NCBI GenBank assembly: GCA_016711345.1 | Contig: JADJTD010000001.1 | Coordinates: 1 to 64,000, forward strand | Origin: Chloracidobacterium sp. | GTDB lineage: Bacteria > Acidobacteriota > Blastocatellia > Pyrinomonadales > Pyrinomonadaceae | Length of the DNA: 64,000 nt | Direction of reading: 5' to 3' | Shown: piece by piece, positions 20,005-29,402 of the stretch | Numbering within the stretch: the first letter of the stretch is position 1 | Layout of the letters: every line of letters begins with the position of its first letter | Position numbers and translations under genes: made by a program | The notes under the pieces: model-generated | What the model saw: only the letters and a program-made list of their open reading frames with translations | The model's database searches: none | Told to the model about the DNA's origin: nothing

Positions 20005-20247
20005 TTAGTTACCAATCTTCTTGAAGCTGATCGAGATAATTGTCATTCCGAGAAATGAGATCTTCTCAATTAGCCCTTGCAGAGCTGCTTGGTCTGATAC
20101 GAGACCCGAAATGACTGTTACATCGGTTTCGGATGAAATGGACATCAGATCGAACCATTCCGTCCAGCTCGGTTCTAGTTTGCCTTTGATCCGAATTTCA
20201 CAGTACCCTTTGTCAATTTGTTGATCGTTGAATTCCACTTTTCTCAT
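20005..20247 (-). CDS. small conserved protein, ~80 residues, unknown function
   Basis: The protein begins MRKVEFNDQQIDKGYCEIRI and contains KGKLEPSWTEWFDLMSIS, VISGLVSDQAALQGLIEKI and a beta-strand end ISISFKK. I recall small proteins with this 'EWF ... DQAALxGLL' pattern near MalT-like LuxR regulators, but no function is known to me. A GGGAGA site precedes the ATG. One copy of the shared motif (20300-20331) lies 52 bases upstream, on the same strand, so the gene should belong to the proposed regulon. It follows the LuxR gene in the same direction. Confidence 0.65.
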   Translation of the reverse strand: MRKVEFNDQQIDKGYCEIRIKGKLEPSWTEWFDLMSISSETDVTVISGLVSDQAALQGLIEKISFLGMTIISISFKKIGN

Positions 20248-20299
20248 TTCTCCCTGTACTTCGTACCTAAAGTAGCCAGTTTGAATCTACATATGTCGC

Positions 20300-20331
20300 G
20301 GGTGTACTGTAATGTCCCAAAAGTTACATTT
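20300..20331 (-). promoter_or_regulatory. shared regulon motif, site 1
   Basis: On the minus strand the core reads AAATGTAACTTTTGGGACAT (20331-20312), then 5 bases, then TACACCC (20306-20300). The same arrangement occurs at four other places in the element. It precedes the small conserved gene at 20005-20247. Confidence 0.65.
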
Positions 20332-20365
20332 CGAAGAAGAGGAATTTCGGGCTCGAAAACGCGTA

Positions 20366-23092
20366 CTACGAATCGCTGAACGGCGGGATAAGTTGAAATC
20401 TTCGGGCGAGTTCGATCGCTTGAACGCGGCTGTGTACGTCGAGTTTTTGGTAGATGTTGCTGAGGTGACGTTTGACGGTGCCGGGAGATATGAATATTTT
20501 ATTGCCGATCTCGTGATTCGATAGCCCCTGAGCGACAAGCTGCATCACTTCGAGTTCCCTTTCACTTAATGGGTCGTTGACGTACCACCAGGGCAGATCT
20601 GCGCCGACTGCCTTTTCCTTCTGGGGTTTGTGTGACGCCGTCGATGCAAAGGAATCATTTAGTCTGATCACGTACTTTAGCAATTCGGGCTTTTCGATCT
20701 CCCACCTTCGGCCGTTTTCCTTTAGGCACTCGATCAGAAGGGTTGATATTGACTCGCCTTCATCAACGAAACTACGCACGTAAGCTCCGGGCTCGGCCAG
20801 GATCAGTGCTTCTTCCAGTGTGCTGAGGGCTTTCGCCTCATTTCCGCATGATCGATGTACGACGGTTTCCAGAATCAGCGTTTCTAGGACTATACGTTGG
20901 CGCGACCCTGCTTTTGCCGCTTTTTGCAACCGTGTGAGTATCGGCAAGGCCTGTTCGGCTTTTTCGGTGGCGATCAGCCATCGGGCAAAGGTCAAATACT
21001 CCAATTCGCCCAAATACGTGGGCAGATCTTCCGGACTCAAACCGCAAGACTCGCCCCAACTGTTTGCCAAATTAACATCACCGCGACGAATGCAAAGAAG
21101 GGCGTTCAAAGCTTCAAGCTGCCGGACAAAAATTGCGTTGCCGCATTTTTTCATACGGTTCATCCCGCTATCGATCAACACCTGTGCCCTCGCTGGATCG
21201 CCGCTCATCTCAAACATAAGAGCCAAACTTTTCAGGCTATCGGGCACGAGTACGATGTCGCTTTCGCGCCCGGTTTTGTCAATGATCTTCAGGGCCTCGT
21301 TCAAATGGATCGTGGCATTTTCGAGGTCATTCAGTTCGCGGTAGATGTCACACAAGAAACTGTGCGGCAAGATCAGCGGTTCGTAGCGATTCGGAGCTTT
21401 TTCATTGATGAATTTGATCGTTGCGTGCAGAGTTTCGGCACCAGCCCTAAGGTGTCCTTGCATTGCACGGACATATCCCAAGAAGATCATGCCCCAAACT
21501 TCAAAAAGAACGTGATCGTGCTGCCGGTATGTCGGGAGAGCATCAAGGGTTAGTCGCTCGGTCTTTCTAGTGTCTCCAATTAACAGAGACGTCGCGACGA
21601 TCGCATGTTTTGTTATGACGTGTTGAACTGTATTTTCGGGCTGTAACAGCTCGAGGGACTTTGCACCGTAGTCCAATGATTTTTCCAAATCGGCACGGGC
21701 TATTGATATATAGCAGCGGGACGACCAAACCGAGCTGAGAAGGCTGCGTCTCAGATCTTCCGCTTCTGCGGTTTCAATTATCTGCAAATACCTTTCGGCC
21801 TCATCATATTCTTCTTTATAAATGAGGGGCAGCACAAACCAATAGCAGGCCATTGGGTGCGTCCTCAACGCATTCGCTGGAATGGAATCGGCCCAGCGTT
21901 TTAACCGGTCAAACCGGGCGACCGAGAAGAGTTGATAACCTATCGGCTCGATAAGGTTCAGAGCTCTGTCCCAATCCTCAGTTGCCAAAGCGTAGCCGAT
22001 GGCCTCTTCAAGCAAGTCATTTTCTTCACACCACAGGCTTGCTTTGGTTTGAAGCTCTTTAACAATATCTGATCGTTGCTGCTTCAGCTTGACGCGTAAA
22101 AGATCGGCAAACAGATGGTGATAACGGAACCAGTTATTTTTGTTGTCCAGCGGGATCAGGAACAAATTCGATCGGTGAAGGTGCTCAATTATCTCGTGTC
22201 CGTCGTCATTGAGAGTCAAAGTGTTGCAAAGTTCCACGTTAAACCGACCAAGCACCGATGTGAGCAGCAGAAAATTTTGCACTTGTTCGGACTGAAGGTG
22301 TAGAACCTCGTCGAGCAGATAGCCCAGCACAAAACGATTGTCGCCCGCGAAACTTTTTATAAATTCCGATTTGTCTTCTTTACCCTGCAAACTTAGGGCT
22401 GAAAGCTGCAATCCTGTGATCCAGCCTTCGGTACGTTCCATGAGGACAGCGATGTCGTCAGATCGCAAATCCAGGCTCATTACATCATTTAAGAAGGTAT
22501 TGACCTCTGCTTCGCCAAATCGAAGATCTGCCGCTCGGAGCTCCTTCAGCTCGCCCCTCGCTCTTAGCCGCGAAAGCGGAAATGGCGGATCGCTGCGGGT
22601 TGTTATGAGCGCATGGGCATGAGGAGGCAAGCGTTCAATAAAAAAACTCAACGCGTCGTGAATTTGGTGTTCATGGATAAGATGGTAGTCGTCAAGAGCC
22701 AGAACAAACTCAAATTCCTGTGCACTTATTTCATTTATCAGCGAGGTCAAAATGACTTTTATCGGAGGAGCCGGCACGATCTGTAAAAGATTGGTGGTTT
22801 CCTGTACCAAATTCTCGTTAACCGCCCGCAGCCCGGCGACTAAGTAACTCAAGAATCGCGTCGGCTCGTTATCCTCCGCATCCAACGAGATCCAAGCAAG
22901 CGGGATCTCGCTCTGCTGATGCCACATCGTGACGATCGATGTCTTACCAAAACCTGCGGGTGCTGAGACTAACGTTAGTTTGCCCTTCAACCCCTCATTC
23001 AATTGATCGAGGAGCCACGGACGTTCCACGAGGGTTCTCCGCAGAGGCGGTATATAAAGCTTGGTTGTAAGTGTGTTGCCTAACCCGTCCAT
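20366..23092 (-). CDS. MalT-like LuxR-family regulator (908 residues), paralogue 1
   Basis: The N-terminal STAND-type ATPase begins TTKLYIPP and has a Walker A SAPAGFGKTS near residues 43-52 and a Walker B-like FVLALDDYH. RYHHLFADLLR marks the end of the nucleotide-binding module. A long helical/TPR-like sensor region fills the middle. The C-terminus carries the LuxR helix-turn-helix: DPLSERELEVMQLVAQGLSN, then GTVKRHLSNIYQKLDVHSR. By analogy with MalT, an inducer and ATP drive oligomerisation and transcription activation. The inducer is unknown. A strong paralogue lies at 29403-32141, and the genes between them carry the shared motif, making this a candidate regulator of it. Confidence 0.9.
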   Translation of the reverse strand: MDGLGNTLTTKLYIPPLRRTLVERPWLLDQLNEGLKGKLTLVSAPAGFGKTSIVTMWHQQSEIPLAWISLDAEDNEPTRFLSYLVAGLRAVNENLVQETTNLLQIVPAPPIKVILTSLINEISAQEFEFVLALDDYHLIHEHQIHDALSFFIERLPPHAHALITTRSDPPFPLSRLRARGELKELRAADLRFGEAEVNTFLNDVMSLDLRSDDIAVLMERTEGWITGLQLSALSLQGKEDKSEFIKSFAGDNRFVLGYLLDEVLHLQSEQVQNFLLLTSVLGRFNVELCNTLTLNDDGHEIIEHLHRSNLFLIPLDNKNNWFRYHHLFADLLRVKLKQQRSDIVKELQTKASLWCEENDLLEEAIGYALATEDWDRALNLIEPIGYQLFSVARFDRLKRWADSIPANALRTHPMACYWFVLPLIYKEEYDEAERYLQIIETAEAEDLRRSLLSSVWSSRCYISIARADLEKSLDYGAKSLELLQPENTVQHVITKHAIVATSLLIGDTRKTERLTLDALPTYRQHDHVLFEVWGMIFLGYVRAMQGHLRAGAETLHATIKFINEKAPNRYEPLILPHSFLCDIYRELNDLENATIHLNEALKIIDKTGRESDIVLVPDSLKSLALMFEMSGDPARAQVLIDSGMNRMKKCGNAIFVRQLEALNALLCIRRGDVNLANSWGESCGLSPEDLPTYLGELEYLTFARWLIATEKAEQALPILTRLQKAAKAGSRQRIVLETLILETVVHRSCGNEAKALSTLEEALILAEPGAYVRSFVDEGESISTLLIECLKENGRRWEIEKPELLKYVIRLNDSFASTASHKPQKEKAVGADLPWWYVNDPLSERELEVMQLVAQGLSNHEIGNKIFISPGTVKRHLSNIYQKLDVHSRVQAIELARRFQLIPPFSDS

Positions 23093-23490
23093 AGACTCTG
23101 CCGCTTGAGGACGCGACTCAACCCCGTAGGCGGCCGCTCAAGCCCATCTCGAAACCAGTTCAACCGCATTGGACAACCAGGACCAAAGAAATCGATCTGA
23201 TCGGCGTGAAAATTCAATATTCGAAAAAAATAGCCGACAAAGAACCAAATGTCAACAGTTTACTGAGATCGTCTTTCGACATTTCGCCGAACAATTCGAA
23301 CCTAGGTTCCGTGTGCAGAAATACATCTTTCAAATGTGTCTTTCGAGACATGTGAGTACATCTGGCAATTATCTATCCTGCGAGTGACTTTGCGAAAAAG
23401 CTGGTTCGGGGCTAACAGAAAATTGAAGAAAGTATGGGATGCCTGAAGTAGCTCGATAAAGTTCAAAATTGAATAAGGAGAATATTTAGA
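23093..23490. other. intergenic region with shared motif
   Basis: This gap separates the LuxR gene from the divergent secreted-protein gene. Apart from the motif at 23322-23363, I see only AT-rich sequence and the ribosome binding site AAGGAG before 23491. No open frame has coding character. Confidence 0.4.
23322..23363 (+). promoter_or_regulatory. shared regulon motif, site 2
   Basis: TACATC (23322-23327) is followed by the core AAATGTGTCTTTCGAGACAT (23332-23351), 5 bases and TACATCT (23357-23363). Inside the core TGTCT and AGACA form a dyad. The next gene starts 127 bases downstream. Confidence 0.65.
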
Positions 23491-24183
23491 ATGAACGTAC
23501 AGAATTTCATAAGGAATCGTAGGATCTGGATGGCGATGGCGATCATGTTAGCTGCGTGTGGGGCCGCCCTCGCCCAACAAGAGGTGAAATTTGCTAAGAA
23601 CCAACAGGAAAATGCGACCAAACTGCGTCAATACAGTTGGAAATCACGAATGGAGGTTCGCAAAGACGGCGAGACGAAGAGCGTCAAATTGCTCATGACA
23701 CGCCACGACATTGATGGAACCGCACAACAAACTCTACTGAGCGGGTCGCAAGAACAAATCCCAACCGGCGGTTTGAAGGGCATGATCGCGAAGAAAAAGA
23801 AAGAGGAATTTGTGTCACTCCTGGACCGATTGGGCGGCCTTGCGAGATCTTACAGTCAACTTCCGCCTAACAAGATGGAGCGTTTTATTGCGAATGCGAC
23901 CTTCACACCAGAACGAAATCCTCAGCAAGCACTCATTCGGATCCAGGGCAAGGATGCTCTACAGCCCGGGGACTCGATGACAATCTGGGTTGATGCGACA
24001 ACACGCAAGCAGCGGAGAGTTGAGATACTGTCAACCTTTGAGAACAAGGCGGTGCGAATAGTATCCGATTTTGAAGATTTGCCCAACGGCCCGACATATA
24101 TGGCCCGTTCGGTCATCGACTATCGTAAAGGAGAGATCCTCGTAACGACAGAAAATTTTGACCATAAACGGGAGGAAAAGTAG
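23491..24183 (+). CDS. secreted protein of unknown function
   Basis: The protein is 230 residues with a signal peptide (MAMAIMLAACGAALAQ, cleavage near residue 29). The mature part contains KLRQYSWKSRMEVRKDGETK, a basic stretch KGMIAKKKKEEFV and beta-rich sequence with WVDATTRKQRRVEI and DFEDLPNGPTYMARSVIDY. This resembles periplasmic proteins with an LolA-like or outer-membrane-lipoprotein-sorting type beta structure, but the match is too weak to claim. It is followed after 2 bases by a DUF4136 gene, so the two form an operon. A good AAGGAG site precedes the ATG, and a shared motif lies 127 bases upstream. Confidence 0.7.
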   Translation: MNVQNFIRNRRIWMAMAIMLAACGAALAQQEVKFAKNQQENATKLRQYSWKSRMEVRKDGETKSVKLLMTRHDIDGTAQQTLLSGSQEQIPTGGLKGMIAKKKKEEFVSLLDRLGGLARSYSQLPPNKMERFIANATFTPERNPQQALIRIQGKDALQPGDSMTIWVDATTRKQRRVEILSTFENKAVRIVSDFEDLPNGPTYMARSVIDYRKGEILVTTENFDHKREEK

Positions 24184-24185
24184 CT

Positions 24186-24698
24186 ATGAGGCTCATCATC
24201 AACAGAGTATTTTGTGTTTTGAGTTTAGTGGTATCTTTCGGCAGCGTTGCGCTCGGACAGACGGTAACGAGCACGTATGACGAGGACGCTAACCTTTCCA
24301 GACTCAGAACATTCGTTTTCAAAGAGCAGAAAAGAGAACGGTTGGATAGATTGGCAACCGACACTTTGACTGAAAAGAAGATCAAAGAGGCTCTCAGCGA
24401 CGAGTTGGAGGCGGGCGGCTATCGTCCTGCTGCTGAGGGCATATCGCCGGATTTTCTAATCTCCTTTCTCGTTGGGACCAGAGACAAGAACGATGAACGC
24501 GGCAGGGATAAGAGCTATGTTCAAGGATCGCTTATCGTTGATTTTTTCGACGCCGAGACGGATGGGCTGGTCTGGCGAGGAATTGCCTCGGGGATAGTTG
24601 GCCAGGACGCCGTCGATCTGAAGCTTACGGAAGAAAAAGTGAAACGGGCTGCGAAATTACTGATGGAACTTTTTGCGAAAAATCGGGCCGGGATCTGA
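24186..24698 (+). CDS. DUF4136-type secreted protein 1
   Basis: The protein is 170 residues with a signal peptide (VVSFGSVALGQ). The mature part fits the DUF4136 pattern: a start of the type YDEDANLSRLRTFVF, KKIKEALSDELEAGGYRPA, PDFLISFLVG, GSLIVDFFDAETDGLVWRG and a C-terminal helix. The function of the family is unknown; members are exported and often lipid-linked. It is translated from a GGAGG site within the end of the preceding gene. A second family member occurs at 26171-26707. Confidence 0.75.
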   Translation: MRLIINRVFCVLSLVVSFGSVALGQTVTSTYDEDANLSRLRTFVFKEQKRERLDRLATDTLTEKKIKEALSDELEAGGYRPAAEGISPDFLISFLVGTRDKNDERGRDKSYVQGSLIVDFFDAETDGLVWRGIASGIVGQDAVDLKLTEEKVKRAAKLLMELFAKNRAGI

Positions 24699-24718
24699 CG
24701 GCTGGATAGGAACAAGGG

Positions 24719-24751
24719 AAATGGGAGCGGCACAAACTGCCGCTCCCATTT
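24719..24751 (+). terminator. intrinsic terminator
   Basis: AAATGGGAGCGGCA (24719-24732) pairs perfectly with TGCCGCTCCCATTT (24738-24751) around a 5-base loop. A T-rich tract TTTTGTTTTT follows the stem. It ends the two-gene operon 23491-24698. Confidence 0.88.
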
Positions 24752-24842
24752 TGTTTTTGGGCGTTTTCTGCAAGCAGGAGCTACGCCGTTTCGGTCATCG
24801 ACTTCGTCGCCGCTGTATAGAAGCCCCGCACTAAATGATCAA

Positions 24843-24884
24843 TACACCTTAAAAATGCACCTTTCGAGACATGACGCTACACCC
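24843..24884 (+). promoter_or_regulatory. shared regulon motif, site 3
   Basis: TACACC (24843-24848), core AAATGCACCTTTCGAGACAT (24853-24872), 5 bases, TACACCC (24878-24884). It lies 93 bases before the protease start. Confidence 0.65.
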
Positions 24885-24977
24885 ATTGAATTCTTATCTT
24901 GTACCAGTACTTTGGTTCACCGGTCCTTCGGGTTCGGGCAAGTCAAAGGCAGATCTTAGATAGAAAGAAATCTTATT

Positions 24978-26015
24978 ATGAGGAAACTAATTTATTCAAT
25001 CGTTCTAGCCGGCATCATTCTCGGCTTAATACAACATACACATGCACAGCAATTGCGAGATCTCTTTGCCAGATCCAATCCTTCGGTAGTTGAGATCAAG
25101 ACACTCGAAAAGAAAGTTGCGGGAGGTACCCGCACTGGATTGGTCAGCCTGCCCGGCCTCGGCTCCGGAGTTCTTATATCGAATGACGGAAAGATTCTGA
25201 CGGCGGCTCATGTCGTTCAGACCGCAGACCGGGTTTCAGTTGAATTTCATGATGGAAAGATCGTACCGGCACGGGTCGTAGCGTCCTATCCCGTGGCTGA
25301 TGTGGCGATGCTCCAACTGGAAACAGAGTGGCCCGCAGTCACGCCGGCCCGATTAGGAGATTCTGACGATACTGGGGTCGGCGACGATGTGTTCGTTATC
25401 GGAGCTCCATATGGGCTGAGTCACAGCTTGACCGTCGGCCACATTAGCGGAAAACACAAATCGAAGGAAACGGTCGCTGGCTTATCGAATATCGAGATGT
25501 TCCAGACCGATGCGGCCATCAATCAAGGCAATTCCGGCGGGCCAATGTTCAACATGGCCGGCGAAGTTATAGGCATCGTCAGTACCATCCTCTCTCGTTC
25601 GGGCGGTTTTGAGGGACTAGGGTTCGCAATAACGTCGAATGTAGCTCGAAAACTGCTGTTCGATAACAAATCGTTCTGGACCGGCATTGACGCTTATCTC
25701 CTGGTGGATGAGATGGCAAAGATCTTCAACATTCCACAGGCAGCAGGCCTACTTGTAATGCGGGCAGCTGATAATTCTCCCGCTTCGGATCTCGGACTTC
25801 AAGCCGGAACCGTTCGAGTGAACATTGGGGGCGAGGAACTGATTCTCGGCGGCGACATCATCCTGGAGGTCGCAGGCATACCGATAGTCGATGGTTGGAA
25901 CACCCGTCCCGAATTCCGAGCCGTGTTGAGCAGGCTCAAACCGGGCGAGAAGTACGGAATCAAGGTTTTTAGGGCAGGCAAAACTATTGAACTGTCAGCT
26001 CAGGTCCGCCAATAG
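24978..26015 (+). CDS. trypsin-like serine protease with PDZ domain
   Basis: The protein is 345 residues with a signal peptide ending near HTHAQ. The catalytic triad is visible: His in TAAHVVQT, Asp in VADVAMLQL and Ser in NQGNSGGPM, as in S1C (HtrA-like) proteases. One C-terminal PDZ-like domain carries GLLVMRAADNSPASDLGL, GGDIILEVAGI and YGIKVFRAGKT. It is shorter than Do proteases and has a single PDZ, like DegS. It probably acts in the periplasm. A shared motif lies upstream, linking it to the proposed envelope regulon. Confidence 0.87.
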   Translation: MRKLIYSIVLAGIILGLIQHTHAQQLRDLFARSNPSVVEIKTLEKKVAGGTRTGLVSLPGLGSGVLISNDGKILTAAHVVQTADRVSVEFHDGKIVPARVVASYPVADVAMLQLETEWPAVTPARLGDSDDTGVGDDVFVIGAPYGLSHSLTVGHISGKHKSKETVAGLSNIEMFQTDAAINQGNSGGPMFNMAGEVIGIVSTILSRSGGFEGLGFAITSNVARKLLFDNKSFWTGIDAYLLVDEMAKIFNIPQAAGLLVMRAADNSPASDLGLQAGTVRVNIGGEELILGGDIILEVAGIPIVDGWNTRPEFRAVLSRLKPGEKYGIKVFRAGKTIELSAQVRQ

Positions 26016-26170
26016 AGCCAGGAAATATTGGCGGGGAAAAAGATCCCTTTAGGGAGAACGTCATGTGCCGATAGTGGGATGAATTGCCAGACAACAAAGT
26101 TCTGACGCCTCGATCTGACGCCTGGTCGTGACAATTAATTGTTAAACATAAACAAAAAAGGAGAACAATC

Positions 26171-26707
26171 ATGAATATAAAAAGAATAGCAAGTTTAATG
26201 GGTCTGATCTTGTCGGTTTTCGCTGCTGCGTCTTATTCGCAGTCGGTACAGGCGGATTTCGATAAGTCGTTCAATTTCATGAAATTGAAGACATTCAATT
26301 TCGCCATACAACAGCGAAATCCTGAAGATCCGCTGTCGCACGATTCCCTGAACGACGGTCGAATAAAAACCGCGCTCGAATCAAAATTAATGGCTAGCGG
26401 CTACAGGACGGCAAATGCCGAGGCACCTGATTTTGCGGTTGCTTACTATGTAACGACCAAGAACAAATTCGACCTTCGAGAATATGGGTATGGTGCTCCG
26501 CGTTGGTTCGGCGGCAGAGATATTCGCGTCGACCAGTATACGGAAGGAACGCTCATTGTCGATCTTATTGACGTAACCACAAAGCAACTTGTTTGGCGAG
26601 GAAGGGCGTCAGGCACGGTTGAATTGAAGGGTGTCGATAAGAAGATCAATAAGTCAGTCGAAAAGCTGGTCGCACGCTTCCTCAAAGATACGAGGAGAAC
26701 CGCGTGA
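26171..26707 (+). CDS. DUF4136-type secreted protein 2
   Basis: The 178-residue protein has a signal peptide (LSVFAAASYSQS) and then the DUF4136 pattern: DFDKSFNFMKLKTFNFA, RIKTALESKLMASGYRTA, PDFAVAYYVTTKN, YTEGTLIVDLIDVTTKQLVW and VDKKINKSVEKLVARFLKD. Unlike the first copy, it has a Tyr/Gly-rich insert (REYGYGAPRWFGGRDI). A strong AAAGGAGAA site precedes the ATG. I see no copy of the shared motif immediately upstream. Function unknown. Confidence 0.78.
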   Translation: MNIKRIASLMGLILSVFAAASYSQSVQADFDKSFNFMKLKTFNFAIQQRNPEDPLSHDSLNDGRIKTALESKLMASGYRTANAEAPDFAVAYYVTTKNKFDLREYGYGAPRWFGGRDIRVDQYTEGTLIVDLIDVTTKQLVWRGRASGTVELKGVDKKINKSVEKLVARFLKDTRRTA

Positions 26708-26748
26708 ACAAAGTCGGCGTTGGATCGTCAGCTTTGACGCGGATCAGA

Positions 26749-26785
26749 GGTTGAAAGGGCATGCATTTGCCCTGCCCTTTCAACC
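26749..26785. terminator. hairpin, possible terminator
   Basis: GGTTGAAAGGGCA (26749-26761) pairs perfectly with TGCCCTTTCAACC (26773-26785) over 13 bp. No T-tract follows, so it could be a Rho-related or mRNA-stabilising hairpin after the DUF4136 gene. Confidence 0.5.
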
Positions 26786-26881
26786 GACGAAACTCGTTTT
26801 GGTTCGATCGCGATCTTTCAATTGTCGGAGTACACGCACTAATTCAAACGTGAACCCGTCGGGTCACGGTTAGGAGGACTT

Positions 26882-29326
26882 ATGAAATTTATTCTGCTAC
26901 ACCTTGTCATTTCTACTGGCATTCTTATTTTTACGACCTTGCCGCTGACGGTTCAGGGTCAATCAAAACCAAATAACAAAACGGAGAATTCCCCGAGCGA
27001 TAGCGGCTGGCCGCGAAAGTTCGCAGTCGATGGCACGGCGTTTTCGATCTATCAGCCCCAGATCGAAGAGTGGTCCGCCAACCGCTTCACAGCCCGTTCG
27101 GCTATCTCCGTCACCGAAGGCCAGGGGAAGCAACTATCGTACGGAGTGCTGTGGTTTAACGCGCGGACAGAGGTCGACAAGGGCAATCGGTTGGTGACGC
27201 TCAATGACTTTGAAGTTGCAAAAGTGAGCCTGCCAACGGCTGCGCCCGATAAGCTCATTACTTACCAAAACATCCTGCAGACCCACGCGAGAAAAAAGGA
27301 TGACGTTATCGCTCTCGATCGACTGCTTGCTGATCTGGCCGTCAACCAAACTAACAATGACGCTCGCGGCCACGAGGTCAAGAATGAAGCGCCGCAGGTT
27401 TTCTTCAGCACCAAGCCGGCAATTCTCATCATGATCGACGGAAGCCCTGAACTGCGTCCTGTGGAGGGCACAAAACTTGAACGGGTGATCAACACACGGG
27501 TGCTTATCCTACAGGATCCATCAAATCGCAGGTTCTATTTGCGGCTGATGGACGGCTGGTTAGAGGCCGAGAGCCTTACCGGGCCGTGGCGCGTCGCAAA
27601 CAACACCCCGACCGATCTGACAAAGGCGCTTGAGTTGGCAGTCGCCTCTAAACAAGTTGACTTGCTTGACGGCTCGGCCGGTGGCTCCGATGGGTCAAAG
27701 CCCAGTTTGAGTGCCTCTGCCAAGCAGGCCGGAATTCCAGAGATCCGCGTTAACACCGGCCCAGCCGAGCTCCTCCAAACGCAAGGTGAACCTCAAACCG
27801 CCTCGATCGACGGAACGCGGCTCGTGTACGTCACCAATACTGAAAACGACATCTTTGTTTACACCGATACGCAGGACCATTACATTCTCATCGCGGGCCG
27901 CTGGTTCAGTTCCCAATCGATGAAGGGGCCCTGGGTTTATGTGCCGGGAGAAAAGCTGCCGCGCGATTTCGCTAAGATCCCTCCGACTCATTTAAAAGCA
28001 AATGTACTCGCCTCGGTTCCGGGTACACCGCAGGCTAAGGAGGCCTTGATTGCCAACAGCGTTCCGCAGACGGCAACGATCAAATTGTCAGCGGCAACGC
28101 TGGCGGTCAAATACGATGGTGCTCCGCGTTTTAAGCGAATCGAGAATACGACTCTGCAGTACGCAGTTAATACTGCCACGCCTGTAATTGCTGTAGATTC
28201 GAAGAGCTACTACGCCGTGCAGAATGGTGTCTGGTTTGTTGCTGCCGCACCTACTGGCACGTGGGCCGTAGCTACCACTATTCCAGCGGTGATCTATACA
28301 ATTCCTACAAGTTCACCTATTCACTACGTCACATATGTCAAGATCTACGGATCGACCCCGGAAGTCGTTTATGTGGGCTATACGCCTGGCTATTACGGCA
28401 CTGTTGTCTCCTCCACCGGAGTCGTGGTTTATGGCACGGGTTGGTACTATCCGCCTTATATCGGAACGTACTGGTACGGCGCTCCCTACACCTATGGTTG
28501 CGGCGCAGCGTTTACGTGGGGTGTCTCTACGGGCTGGGGACTCGCATATGGGTATGGTTATGCCTGGAGCAGCTACTATTATCCTGCTCCGTGGTGGGGC
28601 CCGGTCGGTTACGCGGGCGTAGGCTACTATGGAGCTTACGGTTGGGGCGGGGTCGCCGCCGCCAATGTTTACGGGCAGTGGGGCAATGTCGCCTACTCAG
28701 GCACACGAGCCGCATGGGCAAATCCTTACACCGGTAACGTCGGTCGCGGAGGCGTCTATACCGGTACCAACACCGTCACCGGCACGAGATACGCGGCACG
28801 CGGAGGAACAAACACTAATGTCTATACCGGGACTACCGTCACGGGCGGAGGAGCGGTCGCGTACAACCCAAATACCGGCCGGATCAGCGCTGGTCAGGCG
28901 GGTACCGTCAGCAACGCGTATACAGGAAATAGCGCCGCGGGTACTAGAGGCGGTTCATATAATCCGCAAACCGGTGTGGTTAGCGGCGGCGCGGTAGGTG
29001 GCGTGCGGAATGGTTCGACCGGGCAGGTTACCGCAGGCGGAAGTGCCTTCGCATATAATACAACCACGAATACCGGAGTCGCAGTCGCGAACAACAACGT
29101 CTACGCAGGCAAGGATGGCAATGTCTATCGGTACAATCCGTCGAGCGGCGTTCAGCAGAACACCGGCAGCGGTTGGCAGTCCGTTCAGCGATCGGCCGAC
29201 AAAAGCTGGGTCCAGAACCAACAGCAAGCCCGCAGCGTGGGTGAGATGCGAACCCGGGATTTCAGTTCGATGAGGGGAAATCTAGGCGGCGGAGGCGGTC
29301 TTCGCGGAGGCGGACGAAGGCGCTAA
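26882..29326 (+). CDS. large secreted Tyr/Gly-rich repeat protein
   Basis: The protein is 814 residues and starts after an AGGAGG site with a signal peptide ending near TVQG. Residues 30-490 contain repeated blocks of the type RFYLRLMDGWLEAESLTGPW, HYILIAGRWFSSQSMKGPW and SYYAVQNGVWFVAAAPTGTW, each a beta unit ending GPW/GTW. A Tyr/Gly/Trp-rich segment follows (YGYGYAWSSYYYPAPWWG). The C-terminal 200 residues are Gly/Asn/Thr repeats (NPYTGNVGRGGVYTGTN type) ending RGGGRRR. Similar proteins are often labelled 'carbohydrate-binding family V/XII'; no enzymatic motif is visible. It is probably outer-surface or matrix associated. Confidence 0.75.
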   Translation: MKFILLHLVISTGILIFTTLPLTVQGQSKPNNKTENSPSDSGWPRKFAVDGTAFSIYQPQIEEWSANRFTARSAISVTEGQGKQLSYGVLWFNARTEVDKGNRLVTLNDFEVAKVSLPTAAPDKLITYQNILQTHARKKDDVIALDRLLADLAVNQTNNDARGHEVKNEAPQVFFSTKPAILIMIDGSPELRPVEGTKLERVINTRVLILQDPSNRRFYLRLMDGWLEAESLTGPWRVANNTPTDLTKALELAVASKQVDLLDGSAGGSDGSKPSLSASAKQAGIPEIRVNTGPAELLQTQGEPQTASIDGTRLVYVTNTENDIFVYTDTQDHYILIAGRWFSSQSMKGPWVYVPGEKLPRDFAKIPPTHLKANVLASVPGTPQAKEALIANSVPQTATIKLSAATLAVKYDGAPRFKRIENTTLQYAVNTATPVIAVDSKSYYAVQNGVWFVAAAPTGTWAVATTIPAVIYTIPTSSPIHYVTYVKIYGSTPEVVYVGYTPGYYGTVVSSTGVVVYGTGWYYPPYIGTYWYGAPYTYGCGAAFTWGVSTGWGLAYGYGYAWSSYYYPAPWWGPVGYAGVGYYGAYGWGGVAAANVYGQWGNVAYSGTRAAWANPYTGNVGRGGVYTGTNTVTGTRYAARGGTNTNVYTGTTVTGGGAVAYNPNTGRISAGQAGTVSNAYTGNSAAGTRGGSYNPQTGVVSGGAVGGVRNGSTGQVTAGGSAFAYNTTTNTGVAVANNNVYAGKDGNVYRYNPSSGVQQNTGSGWQSVQRSADKSWVQNQQQARSVGEMRTRDFSSMRGNLGGGGGLRGGGRRR

Positions 29327-29351
29327 CGGAGAATCCTCGGAGTCTAACAAG

Positions 29352-29394
29352 GTTCGTTTGGAGTTTGACGTTTTTGATCTAACTCCAAACGAAC
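29352..29394. terminator. hairpin between convergent genes
   Basis: GTTCGTTTGGAGTT (29352-29365) pairs perfectly with AACTCCAAACGAAC (29381-29394) around a 15-base loop. It separates the converging secreted-protein gene and LuxR gene and likely stops both. Confidence 0.6.
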
Positions 29395-29402
29395 AACTCG
29401 CT